Shown here piece by piece: positions 1 to 9,894 of a stretch of 64,000 bases of DNA. The stretch is from Eragrostis nindensis. Taxonomy: Eukaryota; Streptophyta; Magnoliopsida; Poales; Poaceae. Position 1 is the first letter of the stretch. Each line of letters starts with the position of its first letter. The DNA lies in contig JAAXCT010000564.1 of NCBI GenBank assembly GCA_012490785.1, positions 310,001-374,000 on the forward strand, written 5' to 3'. Below the pieces are notes generated by a model. The model was not told the origin of the DNA, searched no databases, and saw nothing but the letters and a program-made list of their open reading frames with translations. Position numbers and translations under genes: made by a program.

Positions 1-633
1 ATCCTCCTCTCCATGGGCGGGAACCGCGCCACCAAGCTAAACCCGATGGAGAAGTCTTAGGTCATCAGACTTTAAATGACAAAGCCCTGGCCGACAGGAT
101 AACGGGCATTATCCTTTGCTTTTATTTGTTTCTTTTCAAATTTTTCGACCATCAATTGCATCCGGGATTTCCCAAACCACCATGCATATTTTATTCCATC
201 ACAAAAGTTTATTTGAATTTTTCCGCTAGCATATTTGATTTTTCCCTCACCATGCATATAAAAACAAAAACTTGAATTTTCATGTTCAAATTTTCACACC
301 TATGGTGAGAGAATTTTGGACTACCCTTGTATCCCCAAACAAAAATAATTGTGCATGCTGGAATTTCTCCAACATATTTTCTTCTAGATTTGATCTTTTC
401 GAAAAAAGATTTTTGAATTCGAGGCAAATTTTGTTTGGAAATCTTTTGAGCAAACATTTCTGAGGAATGTCTGGCCGTTGGGGGCTGGTGGCCAAGGGGG
501 GGACCAAGTGGGGCCAGGCGGCCGACCCCACTGGCCAGGTCGGCCGACGGTAGGTGACCGTTGGCCACCTCGGCCTTTGCCCCAACGGTCACCTGCCCCC
601 TCCACTGCTTTAAAATGGCTGTTATGGTCTGTG

Positions 634-640
634 TATAAAT
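634..640 (+). promoter_or_regulatory. TATA box of internal retroelement promoter
   Basis: TATAAAT followed by GGGG lies about 290 bp upstream of the ORF-1-like frame, with a pyrimidine-rich CT leader (661-720) right after it. The layout resembles a genuine polymerase II promoter and suggests the accessory ORF is transcribed separately from gag-pol. A T-rich stretch ending in TTGCAG at 915-920 looks like a 3' splice site just before the frame opens. Confidence 0.45.
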
Positions 641-923
641 AGGGGTGGCCGGCCATTGAGCTCTCTCTCCCTCACCACTCTCATTTTCAGTCCTCAACAC
701 ACTTCACTCATTTTCTCACAAGTTTTCCATTGCGCTCATTCGATTCTTGCCTCAATATTCTGCAGAAATCTTTTTTGCTTTTAGTGTGCTTGTGATTTTT
801 GGTTTGCTTGATTTTTTGAGTTGCGTTTTCTCGCCCGCAAGAATAACGATGGTTTCGCCGATTTGCTTTCACTAACGTAACCCGTTCGGAGTTTTTTGTT
901 CTTGTGTTCTTGCTCTTGCAGCC

Positions 924-2046
924 GTGGAGCGCGCAAAGAGAGTACTCGGATCACTCCGAAGATCCGGGAGCTCAAGTCCAAGTTCCTCACGTCCACGCAC
1001 TCGTGCGCGCACCGCCACCGAGCAAGCACCAAGTCAACAACATGCAGCCACGGAGGAAGGACAAGGCAACACCAATGCACGCCGTCTTCTCGTCAACACC
1101 GACCTCGACTTGGTGGGAGAGTACGAGACGAGCGCCTATGAAGTTCTCCGTAACCGTACCTTTGCTCCCACACGAGCATTTGATACGGAGTTGCTGCACA
1201 AGATAGGTATGGATGCTGAATTTACTCGAGTCTTTAAAGCAATAGGGTGGAATAATTTTGCATGCATAGATGAGCAGGGTTCCCGCTTGCTTACAATTCA
1301 GTATTTATGCACCTTACAAGTAACAGACGACGGTATTACCTTTTGGTTTTTCCGGGAGGTATACCGTTTACGTTGGAGAGATCTTAGTCTTTTACTTGGC
1401 TTTAACACTCCATGTAATGTTGATATTGAAAATTCGATTCTGGGTTATTCCAAGCTCGCTTTTTGGCAAAGAATTACTGCATTTTCGACTTGTGAACAGC
1501 CCCGAACCAATCACATTCATCATCCTACCTTGCGGTTTTTACACATGTGGCTTGGCATCTCTTTATTTCCTACAAATGATATTAGGAGCGAAGATGATTT
1601 AAAAATTCTTTATGTTATGGTTGAGAAAATTAAGATTGCTCATGTAGTTTACAAGATTAAACAATGGTCAGAAAATCTTAGAATGACTGGACCAATTGAG
1701 TGCACCTTGTTAATCACACGTATAGCTGCGGGTGTAGGCACTTTAGAAAATGCACTTGTCGAGTATATTTCTATACCCTGCGCTCTCATAACTGAGGACT
1801 ATCTTATTCAAGGGCGTACACTCAAACGTGGTCCAGGTAATTCTCTTGTGTTTTATTATGTCGGTTATACAAACACGTTTCGGTTACCTAACCCGGATCT
1901 TCGTTTGTATGACTGTCAAAATCTGGCCACACCTCTCCAAGAAGAGGAAGTTGCACGCAGGAGTATATCTTCTCGTAGGAGGACGCGCAGGCCGGAGCCA
2001 TCCACTGGCCCCGGGATACCCGCACCGCAGCCTATGGCCTATGCAC
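924..2046 (+). pseudogene. ATHILA ORF-1-like retrotransposon protein, truncated by copia insertion
   Basis: The open frame begins at a GTG codon at 924, so the true start may be upstream or reached by splicing at the AG at 919-920. After a basic, Ser/Arg-rich N-terminus the central part reads as an ATHILA ORF-1 (plant transposon protein) domain. Visible hallmarks are an alpha-helical IGW...F segment, a LTIQYLCTL-type segment, a DDGITFWF strand, an LLLGF segment, and an HHPTLRFLHMWL segment that matches the usual I-R-N-P-T-L-R-Y-F-H core. The frame runs without a stop to the copia LTR, where it is cut; the last residues of the open frame come from the LTR poly-G tract. Function of the family is unknown. 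Similar domains occur in the nested gypsy element and the copia element of this window. Confidence 0.6.
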
Positions 2047-3429
2047 TGAAAGTTGCTAGAGGGGGGGGGGGGGGGGGTGAATAGGCAATGCTAAAAACTT
2101 CTGCAATTAAAACTTAATCAAACTGTCAGTCCTGCCGGATAGTCCTGTACACTGCCGGATACTCCGGACCTGGAACCTCCGGAGTATCCGGTACTCTACC
2201 GGACAGTCCGGTTCAGAGAATAAATCTGCGGAATTTGAAATCTACAGAGTTTCTAGCAATTCTACTTGAATCAAAAGACTTGTATAGATGCTCTGAAGTG
2301 AATCTACACAATGTATGCGGAAGTAAACAAGTACACAAGTAGATCGAAGCAATTTAGTGATATATATAGGAAAGCAACAAGAACAAGTATGAACAACAAG
2401 AGCAAATAAATCAAGCACAAGTGACACGCGATTTGTTCCCGAAGTTCAGGCCCACAAAGTGCCCTACGTCTCCGCTGAGGAGTCCACAAAGGACCGAGTC
2501 TCTTTCAACTCTTTTCCTCACTCAAGCGATCACAAAGATCAAGCTCGAATTGCTCACTATCAATTCCTCTTGCGAGGAGGGCAATACAAACTTCCCGGAG
2601 CGTCACCACACGAATTGGGAGCTTCCGGGCAACCTCTAGCCGTCTAGGAGCCAAGCTCCAAGAGTAACAAGTGCAAATCACCAAGATGAGGATGCCACAA
2701 GATGCTCTAGAGTGGAATGGATGCTAGGAACTCGAATCTTGACTCTCACACAATCTCTAGGATGGATCTCACAAATCTTTGCCTTGGGAGAGAGTGGAGA
2801 GGGAGAGTTTGAACCTTGGGTCGTGTTCTAGCAAGTGGGCAAGAGAGAGTGACCGTTGGAGGTGAGGGGTATATATATGGAGTCCTCAAAATCGAACCGT
2901 TATGCTCAGGAAATGAACTGGCCGGAGTATCCGGTAAACTGCCGGACACTCCGGTAGGTACTTGGTTCTGGCGAAGTTAGGGTTTGCCGGACACTCCGGT
3001 AGGTTGCAGGATAGTCCAGCCTGGGACTTGGTCTTGGCGAAGACTGGCTCTACCGGACAATCCGGTAGGGTGCCGGATAATCCGGTGAGCCTGCTCGGTT
3101 TGGTCAAAAACCACCACTCACTCAAACTGATTTCTAAGAAATTTCGTATCACCCAAAAGGTCCTATGGCATCTGTGGATCAATGATTTGCACCCCTCTTG
3201 ATAGTACGGCATTCCTACACTCAATTAAAATTAAAACGGTGCCAATAACACCCATTGAGTGTATGTTGCAAGTTTTCTTTGAATATTTTCAATATAGCAC
3301 TTCATTTGACATGTTTGATTCTCCTTCTTGAGACCTAGCTGAACACATCTTAATTGCGACATTAGTCCTTTTGGATCGTTATGACGTCAATCACACAAAA
3401 CAATAATTAGGGGCCTAGATGCACTTTCA
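2047..3429 (-). repeat. Copia 3' LTR
   Basis: This 1383-bp LTR begins TGAAAGTGC at 3429 and ends ACTTTCA at 2047 on the minus strand, and matches 24246-25620 nearly base for base. A TATATATA promoter core sits at 2870-2878. The tract at 2061-2077 is 17 G, against 7 G in the other LTR. Eight CCGGA-NNN-TCCGG quasi-palindromes lie in it at 2135, 2155, 2179, 2199, 2922, 2942, 2987 and 3053, with further ones at 3007 (degenerate) and 3073. Most are in pairs whose start-to-start distance is 20 bp. Confidence 0.92.
2870..2878 (-). promoter_or_regulatory. TATA box of copia LTR
   Basis: TATATATA followed on the minus strand by CCCCTC forms the expected LTR promoter core. The equivalent in the 5' LTR is near 25064-25073. 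Palindrome pairs flank it upstream in the U3 part (2922-3085) and downstream (2135-2211). Confidence 0.55.
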
Positions 3430-3443
3430 ATCTCCCCCTTTTT
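3430..3443 (-). other. Polypurine tract of copia element
   Basis: AAAAAGGGGGAGAT on the minus strand directly abuts the LTR start. It primes plus-strand DNA synthesis and fixes element orientation. The same tract follows the LTR at 25621-25634, where it belongs to the second partial interior. Confidence 0.85.
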
Positions 3444-3889
3444 GGTGATTGATGTCAAAACAACCAAAACATACAAGGATCATATAATATTCAATGAAAA
3501 CGAGATAGATAGAGAAAGCTCCCCCTAAATATGTGCATGAAATGAATTTCATGAAATTGGCCTTAACATGCCAAATGCACATATCAAAGAGAAAAACATG
3601 AGAGCTCCCCCTAAAACCTTGCATGATCATCATATCAACATAAATATCAAATGCAACACATGAGAGAACAATTTAGGCAATCACACAACCTAGAATTAAT
3701 AAAGACAACAAGTCATCATTACATCCACATAGTCTCATGCATTGAACATAAATAAACTTAGCCTTACAATCACACACTTAGTTCATTACAAATAGATAAA
3801 CCTACAAGTCCATCACTAGGAGATAACGATACAAATTTCTCCCCCTTTTTGGCATCACATCACCAAAAAAGAGAGAAAAACAGGCGAGA

Positions 3890-5423
3890 TCACTCGGAGT
3901 CGCCATCCTCCTCCTCCTCATCGTCGTCCTCCTCTTCATCGTCGTCTTCACCTTCTTCTTCACCGTGGACATCCTCAATCTCGGTGTCCTCATCACCGCT
4001 GTCCACATGTCCACTCAGCAGCTGCTCTAGCTCCACGATAGGGTGCAAAGGGATCATCGCTGTTTGAGGAAGATGGGAGATCAGGAAGTGGTGGAGGTGG
4101 AGTGTACTCAACATTTGAGCGAGAGCAAAGACGTTGCTGATTTGCTGCAAAAGCAGCCCACTGTGCCCTTGACTCCTCTCTATGCTCTCTGATCTGGATA
4201 GCATTCTTGGTACACTTGTTGAAGATGGACTTGAGAACACGAGTGATGAAGGAGGAAGATGAAGTTCTCTTCCTACTATCTGGCTGAGAGAGAGCTGCAC
4301 CACGAGAAGAGGAGCCACCTGCTGAAGTAGAAGGAGTTTTCTTGGTGGACAACTTCCTCATCTTGTAGGAAGGGTGAGGGGAGTCCTTGTGAAACTTGAT
4401 TCCCGTGACCTCCTCAATCATCTTCATGATATAGGGAGCATAACCACAACTGCGGCTAGGGTCAACAGCAGTAGCCTATATATGCCAGAAGATGAAGTCA
4501 AAGAAACTGAACCCATCTGCTGCCTCTGGATTTTCAGACATCCACCAGAGAAGATTTCTAGCCATGCCCATCACATTAGAGGAGCCACCAAACTTGGGAA
4601 GGAGAGTGTATCTGAAGAGGGAGTTGAGATACTTGTAAAAAGGCCCCATACCGTGTGTAGTCCCATACTCAACATTCCCATAGCGCTTATGGTACATGAA
4701 AGCCATTTCTCCATCACTGAGATTCCTCTCACTTATAATGCTCCTCTTCCCAGTATCCTCATCACCGAAGCCAAGAATCTCAGCAAACTCAGTAAACGTC
4801 ACTTGGAATCGGTGGCCCTCAGTTATCCACGAAATGATTGGCTCTTCTTGAGTCTCATTATCAAGGTGGTAGGTGGCGTAAAATTGAGCAATCACCTCCT
4901 TATTCCAAGGATGAGAGAGGCCCATGATATCCATCATCCCCATGTCCCGGCACTTAGCAATGACTCGATTGAAAATTGGATCCTTTTGCTTTGCCATATG
5001 CTCCCAATCAATGCTCTTCATGAGGAGGATAGGGTTACTCTTAGGCTTGATCACAAACTTATACCAATCCCAATGGAAGTTGGAGTGAAAGCGGTAATCA
5101 CCATTCCTCGGATCCTTCTCATACTCAAAAGGGTCCAATCTGCGCAAGGTGGCAAAATCATGCTTTCCCCTTGAGTAATCCGTACCTTTTCTTGGCACAT
5201 CCGAGGAATTTTCTCTAGGTGTGGACATCCGAGGAAACATGTCATGAACCAAAAGAGGCGGTTCATTATCCACATCAGCTGGTGCCTTGCCCTTTCCTTT
5301 TCCTCTTTTTGCAGGAGCTCCACGGCTACTCCCTTCTCCGGTTCTCTTGACGGATTGCTTCGTGTTTTTCCTGGAACCGTCATCACCCTTCTTGGTGCGA
5401 CCTCCGCGCTCCTCCATCTTCAA
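3890..5423 (-). pseudogene. SIRE third ORF (env-position, ATHILA ORF-1-like), broken
   Basis: The reading frame starts at 5423 with a Lys/Arg-rich N-terminus, followed from about residue 90 by a conserved globular region (LRRLDPFEYEKDP, FHWDWYKFVIKP, IIAKC-type helix, ISWITEGHRFQVTF, AEILGF) of the plant-transposon ORF-1 type. A Ser/Lys-rich segment and a very acidic Asp/Glu tail follow. It occupies the env position between pol and the 3' LTR but shows no signal peptide or membrane span. The copy is broken: a stop codon at 4476-4478 where the paralogue at 26081-26896 has Tyr, and a 1-bp insertion near 4013 that shifts the acidic tail out of frame. Its role is unknown; nuclear or DNA-binding function is inference from the basic and acidic regions only. 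Confidence 0.7.
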
Positions 5424-5893
5424 GAGAAAGCAGTGAAAGAGGTTTAGAAGAAATAGAAGTGATGGATGGAATCAAAGTGTAAGAGATAAGAGAAACCTTG
5501 AAGTATTAGGTTCTGTCGGAGTATCCGGCACTGTGTCGGACAGTCCGGTGGCCGGACACTCCGGCACACTGTCGGACACTCCGGCAGACCCTAGTATTTC
5601 AAGAATTCGTCGAATCTCCAAAACTAGCCACGGGATTCCAACCAAACTTCTAGCATTGCTAAACAACCTCGAATGCAAGATATTGCCCGAAGGAAATCCA
5701 CTAGAACTTCTCAAACGAAGAGATCGAAGAAAAGGAGGGAGAGGTACCTTCAAGCCTTCCCGGAGGAAAAACTTGGGGGCACCGGAGTCTCCGACGACTG
5801 AGAAGCTTGGAAGTCCTCTTGGGAGCGAATCCCACTCCAAAACGTCCTTGGATCGAAGATTGGAGTGGAGGGGGAAGAGAGGGCGCCGGGTTG
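5424..5893. repeat. Copia spacer with paired 13-bp palindromes (left part)
   Basis: This is untranslated copia sequence between the third ORF and the gypsy insertion point. Four motif copies occur at 5516, 5536, 5552 and 5572; the two outer pairs are each spaced 20 bp. The rest (5590-5893) is unremarkable sequence with stops in all frames. The same spacer resumes at 16362 after the inserted gypsy. Confidence 0.8.
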
Positions 5894-5898
5894 GAGAG
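5894..5898 (+). repeat. Target-site duplication, left copy (GAGAG)
   Basis: GAGAG here and at 16357-16361 flank the nested gypsy element exactly. A matching 5-bp duplication is the signature of integrase-mediated insertion and proves that 5899-16356 entered the copia spacer as a unit. Confidence 0.9.
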
Positions 5899-7369
5899 TG
5901 TTGGCGATTTCTAGCATACCATTTTATATGCCAACTGCGCCTTATTTAGAGCATAAATGTCATCATTATAGGCCATTAACCCCTGATAATAGCACCATAT
6001 TTGTATATATGTCGTTCTGGAGCTTTATTACAGAAACAGATTGAAAAGGACGACATCCTGGGCATTGAGGCTGATCTAGACCTGAAGAGAAGAGAACCAG
6101 CAGAAAAGGCCCACTGTGCCGATCGGCACAGACATGTGCCGATCGGCACATGGGACCCCGAGGCCACCAAAGCTGGCCCACCATTCAGTTTATTCTAGAA
6201 GGAATTTATCCGAACCAATCTCGAGAGATATTCATCACGAAGAGATAAAAGATACTCGAAGATTTGAAAGAGCAATACAAGACTTGATCTCGAAGAAAAC
6301 TGACTGGAAGGCCCACATGGAAGCTACCTAGGACTACGGAACTGACTTAGGGAGGAAACCGAGCTGGACACGAGGTGTGCCGATCGGCACAGACCCTGTG
6401 CCGATCGGCACAAGGACTCTTTTCCCGAGAATCCTTTCCTTTCTGATGTACAGCCCTATATAAACTTGTGAAAGCCCTAGGGTTTCGGGATCCGCCGCCA
6501 GAGGGACAACACAGCTAGTAAGTTTAGAGCCACCGGGGCTTTGCCCCGTTCTTCATGTTCTCTAGTTGTTGATCAAGAACCATTGGTGCTAAAGTGGTGA
6601 TCCATCAAGGTAGGCCTACTGGATGGTGATGTATCTTGCACTATGTATCGAAGTATGGTTGAATATGTGGATGAATGGTTTTGATTATTGATTGCCTGGA
6701 TTTTATGGTCTTTACATGTGCTTGTTCCTACGCTTAGTGACGACTAAGTATTAGATGTTATCTTGATTGTGGTGGCATAAAGAAGTGACAAGATTCGTTC
6801 TCTCACTATCTCCATCGTGGTTAAGGTAGCATTGGGATCTTGTAATGCGCCATATTTGCACGTTGCCTCCGTACCTCCACAGCCGCTAATGCATACGCGA
6901 TGATCCTTGAGGTGATGTGTAGAGTGGGAAGAGGTCACCGATTACGGCGAATTGGTCGTGACAGGGCATTCCGGAAAGGGGCTTCGACCTACCGATCTTC
7001 GGTTATCAATAATTGAGTAATCCCGTTTATGATGCTATTCGATTAAGCTTTTTGGTTACGATCTCAACTAGCAGACTTGGCTAACTTACCCCATGATCTA
7101 ATCTGTTCCTAGGCTTTTCGGACAGGACAACTTCACCTTGGTGCCGACCGGCACATCACCTGTGCCGATCGGCACGACACCCCGTTTTCCTGAAACCCAC
7201 GCTCACGCTCACTAGAAAGCTTGGCTAACTCTTTTACTGATGATTTTGCTTAATTCCCATTGGTCTCTGTGGTTCGATTAAACCTTGGAATACTCTTCTA
7301 GGGGAAAAAGACTACAACTGTACACCGTGCTCTTGCGGTATATAAGTGGGTGCGTATAAACGACTAACA
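5899..7369 (+). repeat. 5' LTR of nested gypsy
   Basis: The 1471-bp LTR carries palindrome pairs at 6116/6136, 6377/6398 and 7141/7162, a CTATATAAAC promoter core at 6455-6464, and transcribed R/U5 sequence after it. It matches 14886-16356 with about seven substitutions and no length change. Confidence 0.93.
6455..6464 (+). promoter_or_regulatory. TATA box in 5' LTR of nested gypsy
   Basis: CTATATAAAC is the LTR core promoter, with transcription expected about 30 bp downstream. The second palindrome pair (6377-6411) ends only about 45 bp upstream, where an activator or repressor could act. The equivalent in the 3' LTR is at 15442-15451. Confidence 0.65.
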
Positions 7370-7379
7370 AGGCTTTTTC

Positions 7380-7397
7380 TGGCGCCGTTGCCGGGGA
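7380..7397 (+). other. Primer-binding site (tRNA-Asp type)
   Basis: TGGCGCCGTTGCCGGGGA lies 10 bp after the LTR end. It is complementary to the 3' end of plant tRNA-Asp, the primer used by many Tat/Athila elements. It confirms that the LTR at 5899-7369 is the 5' LTR. Confidence 0.85.
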
Positions 7398-7545
7398 CCT
7401 TTGTTCGAATTAGGCATTGTTTGAAGTTTGAGAATTTGGTCACCGTGCCGATCGCACACCTGCGTGCCGACCGGCACGGAGCTTTCTTTCTTTGATTTCT
7501 CTGTCTTTTCCAGTATATATGTCCTGTTTTGTTTAACAGACAGGT
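7398..7545 (+). other. Leader between primer site and gag, with a palindrome pair
   Basis: The 5' leader carries one palindrome lacking a single G (7445-7457) and a full copy at 7464-7477, a pitch of 19 bp, or 20 if the missing base is restored. Packaging and dimerisation signals of LTR elements normally lie in this stretch, so paired palindromes here could also act in RNA. Confidence 0.6.
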
Positions 7546-9894
7546 ATGGACGGCGCTAAGTCAAATAAACCCTTTAATTACCTCGATGATCCAGAAACTC
7601 TCTTTCGCAAGCGTAAGGCGGAAAAGAAAAGCAAGTCAGTGGGAGACATAGAAGACAACAGCGAGCCACTCAGCCCGAAGGCATTGTTTGCAGCTTTGGA
7701 AGAAGATAAGGAAGAAGAAGTTCCTGAAGAAGAAGACATGGGAGACGCAACACCAATTGCTAATCGTCTCAAGCCTGCCTTAGACAATGTCACCAAGACT
7801 GAATTCACTGCACAAGCTAGACCCTTTCGGCTGGAGCACTACATGTCCTTGGTTGGTCAGCAACCGTTCACAGGTTCTGAAGATCCTAATATGCATTTGC
7901 AACATTTTCATGAAATCTGCGGTACCTTTCAATTGGAGCATATGAATGACAATGAAGCCAAGGTGCGATTGTTCCCTCTATCTCTTATTGGGCGTCCTAA
8001 GCAGTGGTACCATGGGCTACCTACTGCGACCAAGATTAGTTGGGATCTACTTTCTGCAGAATTTTTGGCAAAGTACTTCCCTCCAGGCAAGACTCAAGCT
8101 TTGAAGAACAAGATCCTTGGATTCACTCAACTTGCTGATGAGAGCGTTGGAGAAGCATGGAATCGATTCAATGAGTACAAGGATGCTTGTCCGCACAATG
8201 GTCTTGCTGAATGGGAGCTAGTGGAGAGGTTCTACACGGGTTTGAATCTTTTGTCCCGACAACACTTGGATGCTTCGGCTGGAGGATCGTTTTTGGACAA
8301 GACACCCGCTCAAGCCACGGCTTTGATCAAGAAGATAGAGCAAAATCAATCATTGGTTGGTGAGAGAGAAAGTAGAAGCCTTCAACCTTCCACGGGAAAG
8401 ATGAAGAGTGTGGTGGAAAGAGCTTATGACGAATTGCTTATGGACAAGCTTGACACCATACAAAGAAGATTAGACAAGATTGATCATATTCCCAAGGAAG
8501 AGACCGTCAAGCTAGCGGAAGCCCGTTCCACATGTGAAGAATGTGGAGAACTTGGTCATGTAAGCAAGGATTGCCCCGAAGACGTGAAAATGCTCAATTA
8601 TATCAAGAGTCAAGGATGGAAGACTCCATATCAGCAACAAAGGAGTAGCTTCACCCCGTCGTCGTCTATGCAAAATGCTATCCCTCTTCGTATTCAATGC
8701 CAAGAGTTCTTTCAAACTCAAGAGAAGGTCAACAAGGATACTCAAGCCAAATTCAAGGAAGTTGATCGTGTGCTTGAGACAATCAATGACAAGGTCATCG
8801 AAGTGGGGAGTTCTAATCAACAAATCCTCCAATTCATGAAGATGATGGAGAAACAAATGGCCCAATTAGCGGAGTCGGTAAAAAGCGAGAAAGGAGCTCT
8901 TCCTGGTAATACCCGCTCTGCAGAACAGCTGAAATCCATCGAGACGAGGTCTGGGAAGCAAACTGAAGATCCGAAGTTCGCAGCTGGAGCAAGACGACCC
9001 CGTGCCGACCGGCACGACGCTGGTGCCGATCGGCACGCTACAGTCGATGGTGCCGACCAGCACACAGAAGGTGCCGATCGGCACACAGAAGAAATTGACC
9101 TCTCTGGTCTGAAAAAGGGAACTGAGAACAAGGAACATGGTCCTGCTACCTTTCTGGATACGCAGCTGTTGACCAAGACAGAAAGGATTCGACATCATGA
9201 TGAGCAATTCTCCAGGTTTGTCGATATTATGAAGAAGTTATATATCAATGTCCCGTTCCTTGATGCTCTTCAAGTGCCTACCTATGCTAAGTACATAAAG
9301 GATATTATGCAAAGCAAGAAGTCCTTAGCATCGGAAGAAGTGGTGAAGATGACAAGAGAGTGCACTGCGGCTATTAATGACATTACACCAGAAAAGAAGC
9401 CCGACCCCGGATCTCCTAGTATCCGGTGTTTGATTGGAGCTCAAATCTTTGAAGGGGCTTTATGCGATCTTGGAGCAAGTGTAAGTGTCATGCCTAGCTA
9501 TGTCTTTGCAAGTTTGAATTTGCCAGAGTTGGAGCCTACGGCCATGTGTTTGGAGTTGGCCGATCAATCGGTTCGCTATCCCGATGGAATTGCTGAAGAT
9601 GTGCCTGTCCAAATTGGTGATCATATAGTTCCTGTGGATTTCATTGTGCTTGATATGGATAGAAGGACAAAGACTTCATTGATTTTGGGCCGGCCATTCT
9701 TGAGGACAGCGAAGGCAAACATTGATGTGGGGAGTGGAAAGATAAGCTTTGACATAAGTGGAGCCTCCTACACATTCAATTTTCGCCCCAAGGGAGAAGA
9801 AGGCCGCACGGCATCCAAGTGGGTTGAGAAATACAAGTCTCCGCACCATAAAGCAATCGAGGGTAGTTGGAGGAAGGACATGTCCTATCATTAA
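7546..9894 (+). CDS. Gag-protease polyprotein of nested gypsy
   Basis: The frame encodes 782 residues from an ATG at 7546. A basic/acidic N-terminus is followed by the retrotransposon gag domain (about residues 85-270; key segments FRLEHYMSL, LFPLSLIGRPKQWYHGLP, SAEFLAKYFPPGKT), which forms the particle. A CCHC zinc knuckle (CEECGELGHVSKDCP, about residue 329) binds RNA. The C-terminal part is a pepsin-like retroviral protease with LCDLGAS at about 638-644 and the partner ILGRPF near 712; the usual DTGA is DLGA, normal for Tat/Athila elements. The frame stops soon after the protease with no RT behind it. Four palindromes at 9002-9084 lie in frame between knuckle and protease and translate as repeated ADRH. 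The intact frame fits a young element mobilised in trans. Confidence 0.88.
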   Translation: MDGAKSNKPFNYLDDPETLFRKRKAEKKSKSVGDIEDNSEPLSPKALFAALEEDKEEEVPEEEDMGDATPIANRLKPALDNVTKTEFTAQARPFRLEHYMSLVGQQPFTGSEDPNMHLQHFHEICGTFQLEHMNDNEAKVRLFPLSLIGRPKQWYHGLPTATKISWDLLSAEFLAKYFPPGKTQALKNKILGFTQLADESVGEAWNRFNEYKDACPHNGLAEWELVERFYTGLNLLSRQHLDASAGGSFLDKTPAQATALIKKIEQNQSLVGERESRSLQPSTGKMKSVVERAYDELLMDKLDTIQRRLDKIDHIPKEETVKLAEARSTCEECGELGHVSKDCPEDVKMLNYIKSQGWKTPYQQQRSSFTPSSSMQNAIPLRIQCQEFFQTQEKVNKDTQAKFKEVDRVLETINDKVIEVGSSNQQILQFMKMMEKQMAQLAESVKSEKGALPGNTRSAEQLKSIETRSGKQTEDPKFAAGARRPRADRHDAGADRHATVDGADQHTEGADRHTEEIDLSGLKKGTENKEHGPATFLDTQLLTKTERIRHHDEQFSRFVDIMKKLYINVPFLDALQVPTYAKYIKDIMQSKKSLASEEVVKMTRECTAAINDITPEKKPDPGSPSIRCLIGAQIFEGALCDLGASVSVMPSYVFASLNLPELEPTAMCLELADQSVRYPDGIAEDVPVQIGDHIVPVDFIVLDMDRRTKTSLILGRPFLRTAKANIDVGSGKISFDISGASYTFNFRPKGEEGRTASKWVEKYKSPHHKAIEGSWRKDMSYH

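Larger units (their letters stand above)
1..2046 (+). mobile_element. Ty3/gypsy (Tat/Athila-like) interior fragment, left side cut by window
   Basis: This plus-strand retroelement interior runs into the window from the left and is cut at 2046, where the copia LTR begins. It holds a non-coding stretch (about 60-620) with a GC-rich block at 480-600, a TATA-type promoter near 634 and the ATHILA ORF-1-like reading frame at 924-2046. No LTR, reverse transcriptase or integrase is visible. The gypsy 3' region at 27066-28313 plus the LTR at 28314-29957 lie in the same orientation beyond the copia insertion and could be the other half, but this is inference because the right junction of the copia block is not a clean insertion end. 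Confidence 0.6.

Noticed and set aside
72..700. Several overlapping minus-strand open frames of 60-160 residues
   Set aside because: They lie in GC-rich retroelement non-coding sequence, overlap one another in different frames and show no domain.
3849..4067. Poly-Ser frame on the plus strand
   Set aside because: It is the antisense of the acidic Asp/Glu tail of the copia third ORF.
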